From the NCBI GenBank assembly GCA_036346225.1, contig JARFIW010001491.1, positions 5,208,001 through 5,272,000 on the forward strand: a DNA stretch of 64,000 nucleotides, written 5' to 3'. How positions within the stretch are numbered: position 1 is the stretch's first letter; each line of letters begins with the position of its first letter. Source of the stretch: Platerodrilus igneus. Taxonomy: Eukaryota > Arthropoda > Insecta > Coleoptera > Lycidae. The notes under the pieces are model-generated. The model worked only from the letters and a program-made list of their open reading frames with translations, made no database searches and had not been told where the DNA came from. Both the position numbers and the translations under genes were made by a program. This document shows, one piece after another, positions 24,119 to 35,515 of the stretch.

Positions 24119-24810
24119 TTGCAAAATTTATTGTTACTTTGCGAAATCGATTTGAAGGATTTGAATCCGCTGCCAACCGAATTTTCCCTGAAAATGACTA
24201 CAAATTCTGTAGGAAATGTAAGGCAATTATATTATTTGATTAAACCGCAAGCAATCAAATTTCTCAGGAAGGACGAGAAAATTTTCAAATTGAATCCGTC
24301 AATGTTTCATAGATACTCTGATGCCGTGCTTAGTAGATCGAAAAAATAATTACAACCTATTATATCGCCGATTTAGAGTTTTATACGAACTACATTTGGT
24401 AGAGAGCGTAAGTTACGAATTTGTGTGATTTTCTACACAATTCTTATCCAGACGATCAGCAGCTCTCGTTTGAAGAAAAGGTTGTAAGGGTCAGAAGTCT
24501 GCTAGAGCTAAAGTGAAACATTTTGACGACAATGATTATGATATGGAATATTTAACGGTGCATACTTTTTGAAATTATTGCGTGAAAAATGTGCAGTTTC
24601 AGTTTAATCCGAACCATGACATAGCTCTCCGGCTTTACTTGACTTGATTTACATATGTTAATTTCCTAAGCTGAACGTTCCTTTTCCAAAATGAAGTTGA
24701 TCAAAAATGAAATGCATGCTGCTATTGGGCAGGACCACTTTAACTATCTAAGCTTAATATCTATAGAAAACAATATATTACAATTTTTGCCTCTTGATGA
24801 TATCATTTAG
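24119..24810 (+). pseudogene. hAT-type transposase remnant, C-terminal part
   Basis: The end of this stretch (about 24670-24780) reads AERSFSKMKLIKNEM, then IGQDHFNYLSLISIENN, in one frame. That is the C-terminal dimerisation block of hAT transposases and their ZMYM-like relatives. An open frame at 24119-24349 precedes it on the same strand but is less clear. Stops and frame changes lie between the two. No terminal inverted repeats were found. It sits in the large protease intron. Confidence 0.6.
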
Positions 24811-25107
24811 TTATTGCTGAATGTTGTATAGAAAATTCAATTTCTCTGTCACGATACTTTGTTTTTGCGCTGACTGACCTCTATGGTATTTGTATACAAC
24901 TTTACCAAACTCCAAAACTCTGACTTTGGGTCTAGTAACTTGTTTGTCCAGGAACCACAGGCGTCTTAAGGCGACCCTGGTTATGATTGCTAACTGTCTC
25001 ATTACTCAGCAGATTCAATACTCAAACCAAGACTTATGTCTTAGGGAAAGGTAGCTTTTCTTACTGTATTATATTTAAATCTATTTTTTATGTGTATGCA
25101 TACTTAC
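24811..25107. other. Intron between protease exons, no gene recognised
   Basis: A minus-strand frame at 25002-24811 (63 codons) has no homology that I recognise and no splice borders. Nothing else seen. Confidence 0.4.
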
Positions 25108-25321
25108 CTCTGGTGGTGGAAGACAAACGGGTAAAATATGTTGCTTAAATCTAACATTCCTGTCTAGTTTCACTAACGCTAAATCGTTCTTAAAATCTGA
25201 TGGGGAGTAAGATGGATGTACTTCCTTCCTTTCTACAGTATATTCTTCATGCGTCAGTCGTTCATCGTGATCTCTGACATCCCATTCTCCTAACCTAACT
25301 TTAATATTACCATTGGCAGTT
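25108..25321 (-). CDS. Serine protease exon with catalytic Asp
   Basis: 214 bases encode the middle of the S1 domain: [15 protein letters not shown], then [10 protein letters not shown], then the catalytic Asp102 block [13 protein letters not shown], and VCLPPPE with the Cys122 that tethers the pro-region. The acceptor is TTTATAG before 25321 and the donor is GAG/GTAAGT after 25108. It starts in phase 2 and ends in phase 0, which fits both neighbours. The donor leads into an intron of 17.9 kb. Confidence 0.93.
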
Positions 25322-25372
25322 CTATAAATACTACAATTTTACTACTTATTTGATAATTTGAACACTAGTTAC

Positions 25373-25550
25373 GTTGCCACACAATGAGCTGCAGTAACAA
25401 TCCAACGTTCGTTAATGAGAGCACCGCCACAAGCCAGCTTTTTTGTTAAGAATCCTGTTTTAATTAATGCCACTTGCCATGGATGTGATCCAAATCCTGT
25501 TGAATGACCACCCACAATCCTGTTGCTTCGCATTTGGATTTCGCCACAGC
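25373..25550 (-). CDS. Serine protease exon with activation site and catalytic His
   Basis: 178 bases encode the zymogen junction and first barrel: [10 protein letters not shown] followed by [18 protein letters not shown]. Cleavage would fall between Arg and Ile. [17 protein letters not shown] carries catalytic His57 and the Cys42-Cys58 pair. The first Cys would bond to the Cys in VCLPP of the next exon, keeping the light chain attached. The acceptor is GCTTCAG before 25550. The donor is AAC/GTAACT, which lacks the common G at -1. A 51-base intron (25372-25322) separates it from the Asp exon. Confidence 0.93.
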
Positions 25551-25777
25551 CTGAAGCATTACATACATACATTAACAGTGGAATTTAAGAAACAGTGCCC
25601 ACTTCCCTTTAACCCATTTGTGCTTTTGACATATTTGAGCTGCAGATCAAGAGAGAGTGCGAGAGACTTTGAATCTCTTACTGAATATAAAAATATTACC
25701 TTCTCTACAAGAAGTGCAAACTATTCTAGAAAAGCAGTGAGATGTAAAAATGATAAAAAGCAATTGTTAGATGTTAC

Positions 25778-25948
25778 CCCTGTAGTTAATATCATGATCT
25801 CGATGAGGCGTGAAATGGTGATGATTGTTCGAAGGACCCTTGGTGTCTTCGTAAAACGGATCTGGATCGTACGGAGGTCGATCGACGCTGTTCGAATCTG
25901 GATCTGGTGGAGTATCTGGTGGATAATAACCCAACAAGTGGAATGTGT
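25778..25948 (-). CDS. Serine protease linker exon
   Basis: 171 bases encode a low-complexity linker rich in Pro, Asp, Tyr and His (GYYPPDTPPDPDSNS, then YDPDPFYED, then NNHHHFTPHRDHD) between the CLIP-like domain and the protease domain. It begins in phase 1 and ends in phase 1. Its borders are AAGCAG before 25948 and AGGG/GTAACA after 25778. Joining it to 46920 and to 25550 keeps the frame open. Such linkers are poorly conserved, so the call rests on phase and splice sites more than on sequence. Confidence 0.8.
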
Positions 25949-26194
25949 CTGCTTAAGCTTAGGGTTGTTAGTGTTATGATTGTGTAATAACTGTTTTTGT
26001 GGTTTTTGTTAGTTCAGTTTAAACATATAGAAAAATATAACTAAGTATGGGCATTCCTATAAAAAATCATTAAAAATGCAGGCACGTTAAAAAGCTTGGT
26101 TAATTGAACGGATTTTTATATACTTTTTTAGCGAACTGAGCAATAAGCAATAAGGCATTGACAAATTTATGTTAAATAAATACTACACAACAGT
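25949..26194. other. Start of 21-kb protease intron, no gene seen
   Basis: AT-rich, no repeat family recognised. It lies just outside the left end of the large palindrome. Confidence 0.45.
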
Positions 26195-26514
26195 GTATAG
26201 GCTACCTTCGTACGAGCACAAAATCGTTCATCCCTACTTGTATTTTCCCATAAGAAAATCTAAGGTCCATTCTAATCATTTTTGTACCAACTATAGAAAT
26301 CCCCATCAGGAGAAGCCCATTACTTTCACTTTTACTGTTTCGTGCAACAATATTTCCCTTTTCATATTAGAGGCATATCTGTGGGTTATGAGTATGGGTG
26401 TTGAAATGTGCATTAAATATCCTTAGTCTGCCTGGAAGAACTTGATATATCTTAAAAAGTAGTTTTTACAGTTGTCTGGTAGCGATGATTGAGCAACAGA
26501 AATAAGTCAATATA

Positions 26515-27805
26515 CTACATCACTCAATAAGTCCGTAGGATGATACATAGATGGCGTTGCTATGTAATAATCCATATGATTTGTAGGAAGTACTAACCTT
26601 AAAAAGATATCTATCAAAATTTCATGACAATCCGACGATTAGTTTACAAGTTACAGAGGTTCAAGTGACGATACTTTTGAGTTTTTCAAAAAAATGAATT
26701 CCAAGCAATTTCGCGTGTTGATTTATCATTGCTTTTTGATGGGTAAAAATACCATCGCAGCCAAAGCATGGCTTGATAAGTGTTATCCGGGCTCTGCTCC
26801 ATCGAGGCAAACGGTGGAGAAGTGGTTTGCTGATTTTAAACGTGGCCGTACAGACACTGACGATGCTGAACGCTCTGGAAGGCAAATTGAGGTGGTTACA
26901 CCGGAAAACATCAAAAAAGTCCACCGAATCGTTTTGGAAAACAGAAAAGTGAAATTGCGTGAGATAGCTGACACCTTGAAGATATCAGAAGGCAGTCTGC
27001 ACACTATTTTGCATGACCATTTGTCCATGAGAAAGCTGTTCTCAAAGTGGGTGCCGCGTTTGCTTACAGTGGACCAAAAACAACAACGTGTCGATGATTC
27101 TGAGAGCTGTTTGGAGCTGTTCAACCGGAATAAAAAGGACTTTTTGCGTCGGTATGTGACAATGGATGAAACATGGATCCACCACCACACTCCAGAGTCT
27201 AATCGGCAGTCAGCTGAGTGGACTGCAGCCGGAGAACCACGTCCAAAGCGGCCAAAACCGCAAAAGTCGGCTGGTAAGGTTTTGGCGTCTGTATTTTGGG
27301 ATGCGCACGGAATTTTGTACATCGACTATCTTGAGAAAGGAAGAAGAATCAACAGCGAATACTACATGGCATTATTAGTGCGTTTGAAGGAAGAAATTGC
27401 CAAAAAACGGCCACACATGAAGAAGAAAAAAATTCTCTTTCACCAAGACAATGCACCGTGTCACAAGTCGATCGCAACGATGGCCAAATTGCACCAATTG
27501 GGCTTCGAATTGCTTCCGCACCCACCGTATTCTCCAGATTTGGCCCCCAGCGACTACTACCTGTTCGCAGACCTGAAAAAATGCTCGCCGGAAAAAAATT
27601 TGGCTCGGATGAAGAGGTGATCGCTGAAACTGAAGCTTATTTTGAGGCCAAAACGAATTGTTTTACAAAAAAGGTATCGAAATGCTAGAACGGCGTTGGA
27701 CTAATTGTATCACTCTTGAAGGAATGTATCTTGATGAATAAAATCGAATTTCGCCAAAAAAATGTGTTTTTCTTAGTTATCCTACGGACTTATTGAGTGA
27801 TGTGT
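26515..27805 (+). mobile_element. mariner transposon
   Basis: 1,291 bases with terminal inverted repeats around catcactcaataagtccg at the left and its complement at the right (about 27783-27803), flanked by TA (26513-26514 and 27806-27807). The inverted paralogous sequence at 37600-37640 lacks the element and gives the empty site, which fixes the ends well. It carries a transposase ORF with two frameshifts. Confidence 0.93.
26694..27741 (+). pseudogene. mariner transposase with two frameshifts
   Basis: The frame begins at ATG 26694. An N-terminal paired helix-turn-helix region leads to WVPRLLTVDQK, a linker motif near residue 120. The catalytic domain has Asp in TMDETW, Asp in FHQDNAPCH and Asp in YSPDLAPSDYYLF, spaced as in the DD34D class. 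The open frame stops at 27620, but the normal end continues in other frames to TAA at 27739-27741. Both breaks are single-base losses in homopolymers (an A run near 27580 and a T run near 27660). The protein cuts and pastes the element at TA sites. If the two indels are sequencing errors, the gene would be intact. Confidence 0.92.
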
Positions 27806-28989
27806 TAAATCAAAAAAGAATTTATTATATTATCGTCTACAACCGACGACATCGTTTAACCGTAATCAGCCAATAACGACGGCAACCCACTAACAGCAAA
27901 CATAATCTATTAAAAGCGATCCAAGGAAGCAGCCCAGGAACGGCTGCCTACAATACCATTTGATTTAAAATCAAATTACTACATAGGATTAGGTACAGTG
28001 AAATCCACACTTTATTTATACTCACCCATGTTTCTTGCATTAATATTTCATTGAAATTGGATATGTAGTATTTTGCACATGGTTACTATAACTATCTTAC
28101 ATGGAATATTAAACCATAATTGTATTGTAAATTTTAAAACTTCCGGGGAAACACAGTTCTTTATAGCCATCAGGCGGCAACACTTTGTGAGGTATATACC
28201 ACACATTAGCGGATAACAACCTGGTTTGTAAGCAAAATTGGCCAATCACCAGCTCAAGAATCCCAAGTTGTTTTTCTAATCATGGTACTATTTTTAAAAA
28301 CTAAGTGTTGCTTACTTTTACCATGAAATTTAGGTGCAAAATAACAGAGTGCATTAACGTTTACCTCATACCTTATTTGCTGGGTTTTAGATGTTAAACT
28401 GGAATTATGCCGCAGGCAAGCTTTTGTCAAAGGCACACAAGGAGCAACAACATTTATAATTGTCTTATAAAAACATAGTTAATTCTAGCAAAGGGTATTT
28501 TCTTAAGTTAACACAATATTGGTATAGATTTTGGAAATTAGGTTACTGTATCGATCAATTTTCATTAACTATATTTATGATGCCGTTCCGAATGGACCTA
28601 CACCTTGAGGAAGTTCTAGTCTACTAAAACAGTCTCGAGTATCTAAGGAGCATCACAAAAGGTTTAACCAAATTAGTAGAGTCTTTAGTGAGAAAACAGA
28701 CTAAAACAGGTGCCCGAAAGAGGGCAGCAGCTCTTTCGCTACTTAGAGCGGAAGCGACCATAAGGGGGGCCGATATGGGAATCTAAGCCACACTACTACG
28801 ATGTGGAAGGTAACGAGAAACCACAACATTACCTTCCAAGTACACAGCGTACTTAAATAGTTGTTTAAGATGACAGCTTCATCTGGGATAAAAGATTCCG
28901 GAGTTAAAATAGTTCAGCATTCGGATCTCGGGGCGAGGGGGTACTTCGGTTGATGTGATCGTAAAATAAATACAAAGGAAGAGCCGGGA

Positions 28990-31900
28990 ACATTCTGAAG
29001 CGTGGAATGTCAGAAGTATGAAACAAGTAGGTAAATTAGAGAACTTGAAAATTGAAACTAATAGGTTAGCATTAAACACAATAGGGATTAGCAAAGTTCG
29101 GTGGCCAGAGGCGAGGGATTTTTGGAGCGGAGACTTTAGAGTAATTCATACAGGATCAGCATAAGGAAATTTGCAGATAGGTATAGTTATACGGAAAAAG
29201 ATAGAACACTGAGTAGGACCTACTTACAAAAGTAGAAAGAGCACTCATGCTTAGATTCCAGTCTAAACCAGTAAATACATCTAGCTACAGTGAGGAAGAT
29301 GTAGAAGTGATCTACAAAGATATCCTTACATTTGATTTCACAATGCTCTATCCGAACGTACTACATTGGCCAGGAAACGAGTTAGTTTTACCTGGAAGTT
29401 TTGAATTTTGACGAACCCTTGCTGTTGCAAGCAAGGTAGGGATCTTTAACGTTCGTAACAACACTCACATACGGGACGTCTATTTTACCTCTCCTCCGAA
29501 CGAAAGCGTATTTTTGTGAAAAATGCTCGCCTAACATTTTTCAAGCGGACCGTGTCGAGAGTTGAACCCGAGACCTTGGAGATAGTAGTCACACGCATAC
29601 CAACTACACCACGAATCCGTTCTACAAAGATGTCGCAGGCATACTAAGATGCGTAAAAGGATATGAAAATTTAATAATTACGGGGGATTTTAATGCAGTG
29701 GTAGGTGAGGATAGGGAAGGAGCGGTAGTAGGTTTATTCGGTTTAGGCACGAGAAATGACAGAAGAAATAGGCTGATAGAACTTTGTGACAAAAAGAATT
29801 TATTTATCGCAAACACGTTATTACAACATCATGCTAGAAGACAATACACGTGGAAGATGCCAGGAGACATAGGGAGATATCAAATAGGTTACACTCTTAT
29901 TTGACAACTGTTTAGAATTTAAGTAAAAGACTGCAGGAGCTACCCAGAAGCAGATATAGATACTGAACACAATATCGTAATTATGAAGGCCGCGCTTAAA
30001 TTTAAAATATTGAAAAATGGGAACGGAAAATGGCACATTGATTTTGAGAAACTAAAAGATAAAGATATCTGCGAAAGATTTGAAGAAACGTCAAATGAAT
30101 TGCTAAATGAGGTATACAGAAAAAGAAAATAGAAACCATGAATAACAAAGGATATCCTGAATTTAATAGAAGAAAGGCGAAAATACAAAAACAAACCAGA
30201 CCAGCCAGAAAATAGAAATACGAACCCATAAAATGGGAAATTATTCACAAATACAGGAAAACTAAAGAACAAAGGATTCATGAAAAGTGCAAAGAAGAAC
30301 AAACTGAGATGAAAATAGGAAAGACTGACGAAGCATACAATTTAATTAGAATGAATTTTAGGGATACAATACCGTATAGCAAAAATAAACGGGGCGTGGA
30401 AGGAGACATCATTATAGAAAATGCTGAAGAAAATGGTTAGATAGCAAGAATATATAGGGATGTTATATGCACGACAGGAACTAGAACTAGAACAGGAATC
30501 AGATATTGAAAATGATGACGTGGAATATCCTATACTTAGAGATTAGTTTGAATTAGCATTAAAAGGCCTGGAAAATGGTAACGCGCCGGAGATAGATAAG
30601 GTGCAAACAGAAATTCTAAAAGCCGCTAGACAAGCAGTAACTGAACGTCTTTTTTATCCAATTTGTAAGCTATATGTATGAGATAGGCGAGATACTCAAA
30701 GGTTTTTAACGTAGCATCATAGTCACTATACCAAAAGAGAGAGTTGCAAATAGATATAAAATTGTCGAACAATAAATTTAACAGTAACCGTATCAAAAAT
30801 ATTTACTAGAATTGTACAAAAGCGGATGTAAAAACGACTTGAAGAAATACTCGGAGAATATGGGTTTAGACGAAAGAGGGGAAATGTAGAAAACAATAGA
30901 AAAAGGAGAAAGCGTGTATATAAGGTTTGTAGATCTGGTATAAGCATTCGACAGTAAAAAATGGTAAAAAAATTGTTAAAATACTCAAAAGGATTGGGAT
31001 GAGTTATAGGGATAGAAGGATAGTACGATGTAAAATGGAAAAAATGTTCGAAATACTAAAAAAAATTGAAATGAATTTTAGGGATAGATGGATAGTTCAT
31101 AGCTTATGAAAACGGTAGTAATAGAATTACAGCATGAACGTAGAGAAGTAAATATTAGGAAAGTAATGAGACAGGAATGTGCCCTACCTTCGTTAAATAT
31201 TAACTTGTACATCGAAGATGCAATGAATACCGTCAAATGCAAAAAACATTTGGAATTACTTTGTAGGGACAAAAGATTGGTGGGCTTAGATTTGCAGATG
31301 ATATAGCGGTATTACCATCTAGCAAGAAAGGGTTAGAAACAGCTCTATATGACATGGAAACAGTTTTAACAGAAAGGTACAGTATAAAAATTAACAAAAA
31401 TAAAAATGAGGGGAAAGAAAAATAAATCAAAAATTAGATTACAAATTGGAAGCAAGAACAAGAGGTTAAGAATTTCTGCTACCTGGGAAGCCAAATAACG
31501 AAGGATGGAAAAGTGCAAAAGATATAAAACAAAGATTAGCACAAGGTCATGTTGCATTTAGCAAGAAAAAGCAACTGCTATGTTCAAAGATAACAAACAT
31601 AGAAGCAAGGAAAAAAATGACGAAACATATGTGTGGAGCACAGCACTATATGGCTGTAAGCTCGGACGGTAAGGGAAGCGGACAGGAAAATGTTGTGCTA
31701 CAGACGTAAGATAAAGATATCATGGACAGACAAAGTTAAGATCAAAGGGGTTCTAGAAATGGTAGGGAAAGAAAGTAATATGTGGAAGACAGTAAAAAAA
31801 TAGGAAAGGTAGGGTGATAGGCCACATATTAATGCATGAGGGAATAGTGCAGAATATATTAAAAGCAGAGATAGGAAAAAAGAGAGGTAGAGGTAGACTT

Positions 31901-32050
31901 AAGTCAGACTATTGCACACAGATAGTTAAAGATGTAGGCTGTGGGAATTCAGAGAAATGTGTCGACTAACGCAAAATATAAATCAATGGTGGTACGTGTC
32001 CAACCAACTCCAAGACGGAAAATTTAATGACGAAAAAGATAATTGTACTT
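28990..32050 (+). pseudogene. RTE LINE endonuclease-reverse transcriptase, heavily decayed
   Basis: The endonuclease start (AWNVRSMKQVGKLENLKIE) is at about 29005-29060 and the catalytic block with GDFNAVVGEDREG at 29686-29720. This region is the part missing from copy 1. RT pieces follow: GFRR-like at about 30865, FVDL near 30935, VMRQECALPS near 31165, and a decayed FADD box followed by SIKINKNKN near 31380-31400. Many stops and shifts occur. The SINE at 29322-29620 interrupts the endonuclease and made the duplication tctacaaagat. Confidence 0.75.
29322..29620 (-). mobile_element. tRNA-derived SINE, copy 2
   Basis: Complete copy of about 299 bases. On the minus strand the head starts at 29620 as CGGATTCGTGGTGTAGTTGG, which contains a good A box (TGGTGTAGTTGG). 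A B box, GGGTTCAACTCTC, lies about 40 bases further. It is flanked by the perfect 11-base duplication tctacaaagat (29311-29321 and 29621-29631) and inserted in the RTE endonuclease region. Confidence 0.9.
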
Positions 32051-33221
32051 GAACGTCATTATTATTATAAGCAACTACAGGTGTTGGTTTGGCATTAATC
32101 TCCACTAATGTGGATTATGCCAAAGGATTCATTCAAAAACTATTAATTTAGCGAACAATTACGTGATAGGGATCTTGTTAGTCTTGCTTTACCCCCTTCA
32201 CATACCACTGAATATCGGTGAAATAGGGTAAATATTTAGAAAACAATAGAAGGAGTACCGAACTGTATTTAATAAGAAAAAGCAAGTGTCTATGTTTGAA
32301 GACAACAAACATAGAAACAAGAGTGTGGCTATGAAATAGGGACGGACGGTAGAGAAGCAGACAGGAAAAAGGTAGAATCCTTTTGTAACGTGGTGCTTCA
32401 GATGTATGATGATGATAGCATGGATAGACAAAGTTAATAACATATAGGCTTTAGACATAATAAGAGAAGAAGGATCTGTGAAAAATAAAAAAATAAGAGA
32501 AATAGAAGGACGTTCTAAAGGCAATCGTGGAATAGTGCAAGATATATTACAAGCAAAGATAGAAAAAATGGAAGTAAAGGTAGACATAGATCAGACTATT
32601 GCACGTAGATGGTGAAGGATGTGGGCTCTAAGAGTTTCAGGGAAACATGTATGTTAGCTCAGAATAGGAAACAACAGAGGTACGCGTCTAAACAGTTTCA
32701 GTATTAAAGACCTAATGTGGACTAATAAAAAAAGTAACCCAAGTGAGTACAAGAATATTGCATTAAATGTACAATTCGCATCCCCATACGAGTATGATCA
32801 CATACAGCTCATTGACTTTCATTAATTTCAAATTGAAAAATGTAATGAACCCCTGTTATGTAAACCAGGGAGGGTACTGCATTGAAATATCAACATTTAA
32901 TTGAATATAGTGGATTCTGTAGGTGTGATTTTGAAATCACTTATAACTGCCCCTAGTTATTCCCTATACTTAATTCAGCTTTGTGATTATGCCAAATGTA
33001 GATTATTAATGAGATATGACACTTTTAGTGGTGGAGGGTGCTTCAAAGTTTACATCAAGGGATATACGTAAAATACTTCGTTGCAAGTACTGTCCATTGT
33101 ACTTAAACCTGATGATTATTATAAGCAAATATTCTCAAGTAGGTATGTTGAATGTGAAAAAGGATTTATTGGAACACAGTTAATTCGGCAAATGTCTAAG
33201 TGTTGCGGATCTTGGTAACCG

Positions 33222-33523
33222 TGCATTTATATTTCCAATGCTCCACCAGAAGGTATTACATTGGCCAGGAGGCGAGTTTTTTGTTGCCTGGAAATTTAGA
33301 ATTTTGCCGAACCCTTGCCGTTCCAGGCAAGGTAGGGATCTTTAACGTGCGTGACAACACTCACACACGGGACCTCCATTTAACCTCTCATCCGAACGAG
33401 GGCGTAATTTTTGTGAAAAATGCTCACCTGTCATTTTCCAAGCAGTCGGCCGTGTCGGGATTTGAACCCAGGACCTTGGGATCCGTAGTCTTACGCTTAC
33501 TACATTGATCCACGGCGACGCCT
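33222..33523 (-). mobile_element. tRNA-derived SINE, copy 3
   Basis: About 302 bases on the minus strand, flanked by the perfect 15-base duplication ggatcttggtaaccg (33207-33221 and 33524-33538). The B box, GGGTTCAAATCCC, is at about 33459-33471. It is inserted in the repeated 3' tail of RTE copy 2. Confidence 0.9.
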
Positions 33524-34448
33524 GGATCTTGGTAACCGCATGTTGCCGAAATGTGTAGGTTAGCTCGAAATAGGAAACAATGAAGCTACGCGTCTAACCA
33601 GTTCCGGGATTGAAGAACTAATGAGGATGATGATGGTGATAATTGCACGAATCAATGCGTCATATTAAAATAAAACAAACATTTGGAAAGATTGAAATAT
33701 CAGATCCCATTTCCAGATTATAAGTTAAAACTAAAAGAGTACTAAATACCAATATGTCGATGACATCAATCGATGCTACTTACTTAAATATGTAAATAAT
33801 TGTTTTTACTAAACGTACTTATCTCAAATTATTTTAAAGTTATAGATCTACAGCCAAAAGCGTACTAGATATCAATACGACAATTGCACCAATCAGTGTG
33901 GTCTACTTAAATATGCAAATAATCATGTTTACTAAATGCAAAACTTTCTCCAACCGTTTTAGTTTATGTAAAAAACTAATAAATTTCCAATAGTGAAATA
34001 GAAATTTTCTGCACTGCCATGTAGGAATCAATGTTGCCATGGCGGCCGCAAGTGCTGCTTGAATTTAGCGGGCGGCCTTGATTCCGACATGGCGGTGTCG
34101 GAACTAAAAGCCTTAGTTTATTGCCCATTAAAGCAATATAGGCAAAAGTTAGTTTCTATCAAAAACACGCAATTTATAGAGAGAGAGGAAAGGAAAGGAG
34201 GGAGAAAGCAAAAGTATAATACGCCCGTTATACAAACCTAGCAATACAACCTTGAAAATTCGTGTATAGAAGATTCTATAAGTTATTGTTTACCAGATAA
34301 GGTTTTTACAAAACTAAGGTCAAAGATTGAATTGTATTTTTAGTTTATCAGGTAAGGTTAGCAGTTAAAGAAATAAGGAATTGCACATGGACAAGTACTA
34401 GTATATAATACAACGGGGAAAATTGTAGAGTCTTAGTTATCGAAATAT

Positions 34449-35337
34449 CGTCTAATTAATTAAATATACGATTTAAAATAGTATACCCATTGTAAATTTA
34501 ACTATAGTGTAGTTAGCAAAGTTAAACGTTGCGTAGGTGGGATTAGTATCGCTGCTTGCTACAGATAAGTGAAAAAAATTATATGTAAACTTTCATTAAC
34601 GTTACCCAGCCAAATTTAGAGAAAGTGATACAATTATCGACCGATATTTGTTACATGTACCTATAATACTGCATAAAAATTAAACAACGTAAACTTTGAA
34701 CTTATTTGTCTTCCCGATGTATGGAAATCCTAAAATATTTAATTAATCAGAAAGGTTATGACAAGACGGTCAAAAAACCACTTGGACTTTGAAGTTAATT
34801 TCTTCTTGACCCCTGAGATTCATAAATAAACAAATGGCCGATTACTTACTTAACATTGGAGGATCTTCTAAGAAGGTACTATGCCCAATTAGCATTCGGT
34901 GTAGTATCTTCTTAGAAGATCCGCCAATGTTAAGTAGGTAATCGACCATTTGTTTATTTATGAATCTCAAGAGTCAAGAGGAAATTAGTTCAAAGTTCAG
35001 GTGGTCAATTTTTGACCGTTTTGTGATAACCTTTCTGATTAACTAAATATTTTAGTATTTCCATACATCGGGAAGACAAATAAGTTCAGAGTTTAAGTTG
35101 TTTAATTTTTGATACAGTATTATAAGTACATGTAACAAATATCGGTCGATAATTGTATCACTTTCTCTAAATTTGGCTGGGTAACGTTAATGAAAGTTTA
35201 CATATAATTTTTTTCACTTATCTGTAGCAAGCAGCTATACTAATCCCACCTACGCAACGTTTAACTTTGCTAACTACCTTATAGTTAAATTTACAATGGG
35301 TATACTATTTTAAGATCGTATGTTAATAACTTAGACG
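34449..35337. repeat. Core of palindrome: two arms of about 430 bases
   Basis: The best-preserved part of the large inverted repeat. cgtctaa at 34449 mirrors ttagacg at 35337. Close to the centre ggatcttctaagaa (34861-34874) mirrors ttcttagaagatcc (34909-34922), leaving a loop of about 34 bases around 34892. By eye roughly nine in ten bases pair through the inner 300 bases. No coding potential on either strand. Confidence 0.93.
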
Positions 35338-35515
35338 TATGATTTCAAGCAACTAATACTCAAATTTTCGTGTATTAATCTAAGTAGTGTGTCCAGTGAC
35401 AATATCTATTATTTAACTTTACCTTGCTGATAAACTAAACAGGATAAAGATGGTTAAAGTTATACTGACACAATAATTTTGACTTAGTTTTGTGAAAACG
35501 TGCTTAAACACATAT

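Larger units (their letters stand above)
28576..33635 (+). mobile_element. RTE-type LINE, copy 2, with repeated 3' tail and two SINEs
   Basis: Plus-strand copy of the LINE at 8037-11821, starting near 28586 with the same 5' UTR and ending in a gatgatgatgg tail at about 33615-33630. The ORF part ends near 32050. Then a block of ORF end plus 3' UTR is repeated (32240-33210 and 33535-33630). SINEs interrupt it at 29322-29620 and 33222-33523. The right arm of the palindrome lacks the whole insert, which marks its borders to within a few tens of bases. Confidence 0.8.
26195..34890. repeat. Left arm of giant imperfect palindrome (interrupted)
   Basis: Reverse complement of 34893-37955 in collinear order: 26195-26514 pairs with about 37640-37955, 27806-28575 with about 36850-37630, 33636-34050 with 36326-36830, 34290-34448 with 35338-35510, and 34449-34890 with 34893-35337. 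The gaps are a mariner (26515-27805) and an RTE LINE with SINEs (28576-33635), both absent from the other arm. Without them the arm is about 2.3 kb. The outer ends fade near ggctacct (26199) and agcctacc-like sequence at about 37940-37955. Confidence 0.85.

Noticed and set aside
25467..25979. 170-codon plus-strand ORF
   Set aside because: It is antisense to the protease exons at 25373-25550 and 25778-25948, which have matching phases and catalytic motifs.
26783..27322. 179-codon minus-strand ORF
   Set aside because: Shadow of the mariner transposase, whose motifs are all on the plus strand.
33200..33508. 102-codon plus-strand ORF
   Set aside because: It is the antisense of SINE copy 3; similar frames appear over the other SINE copies.
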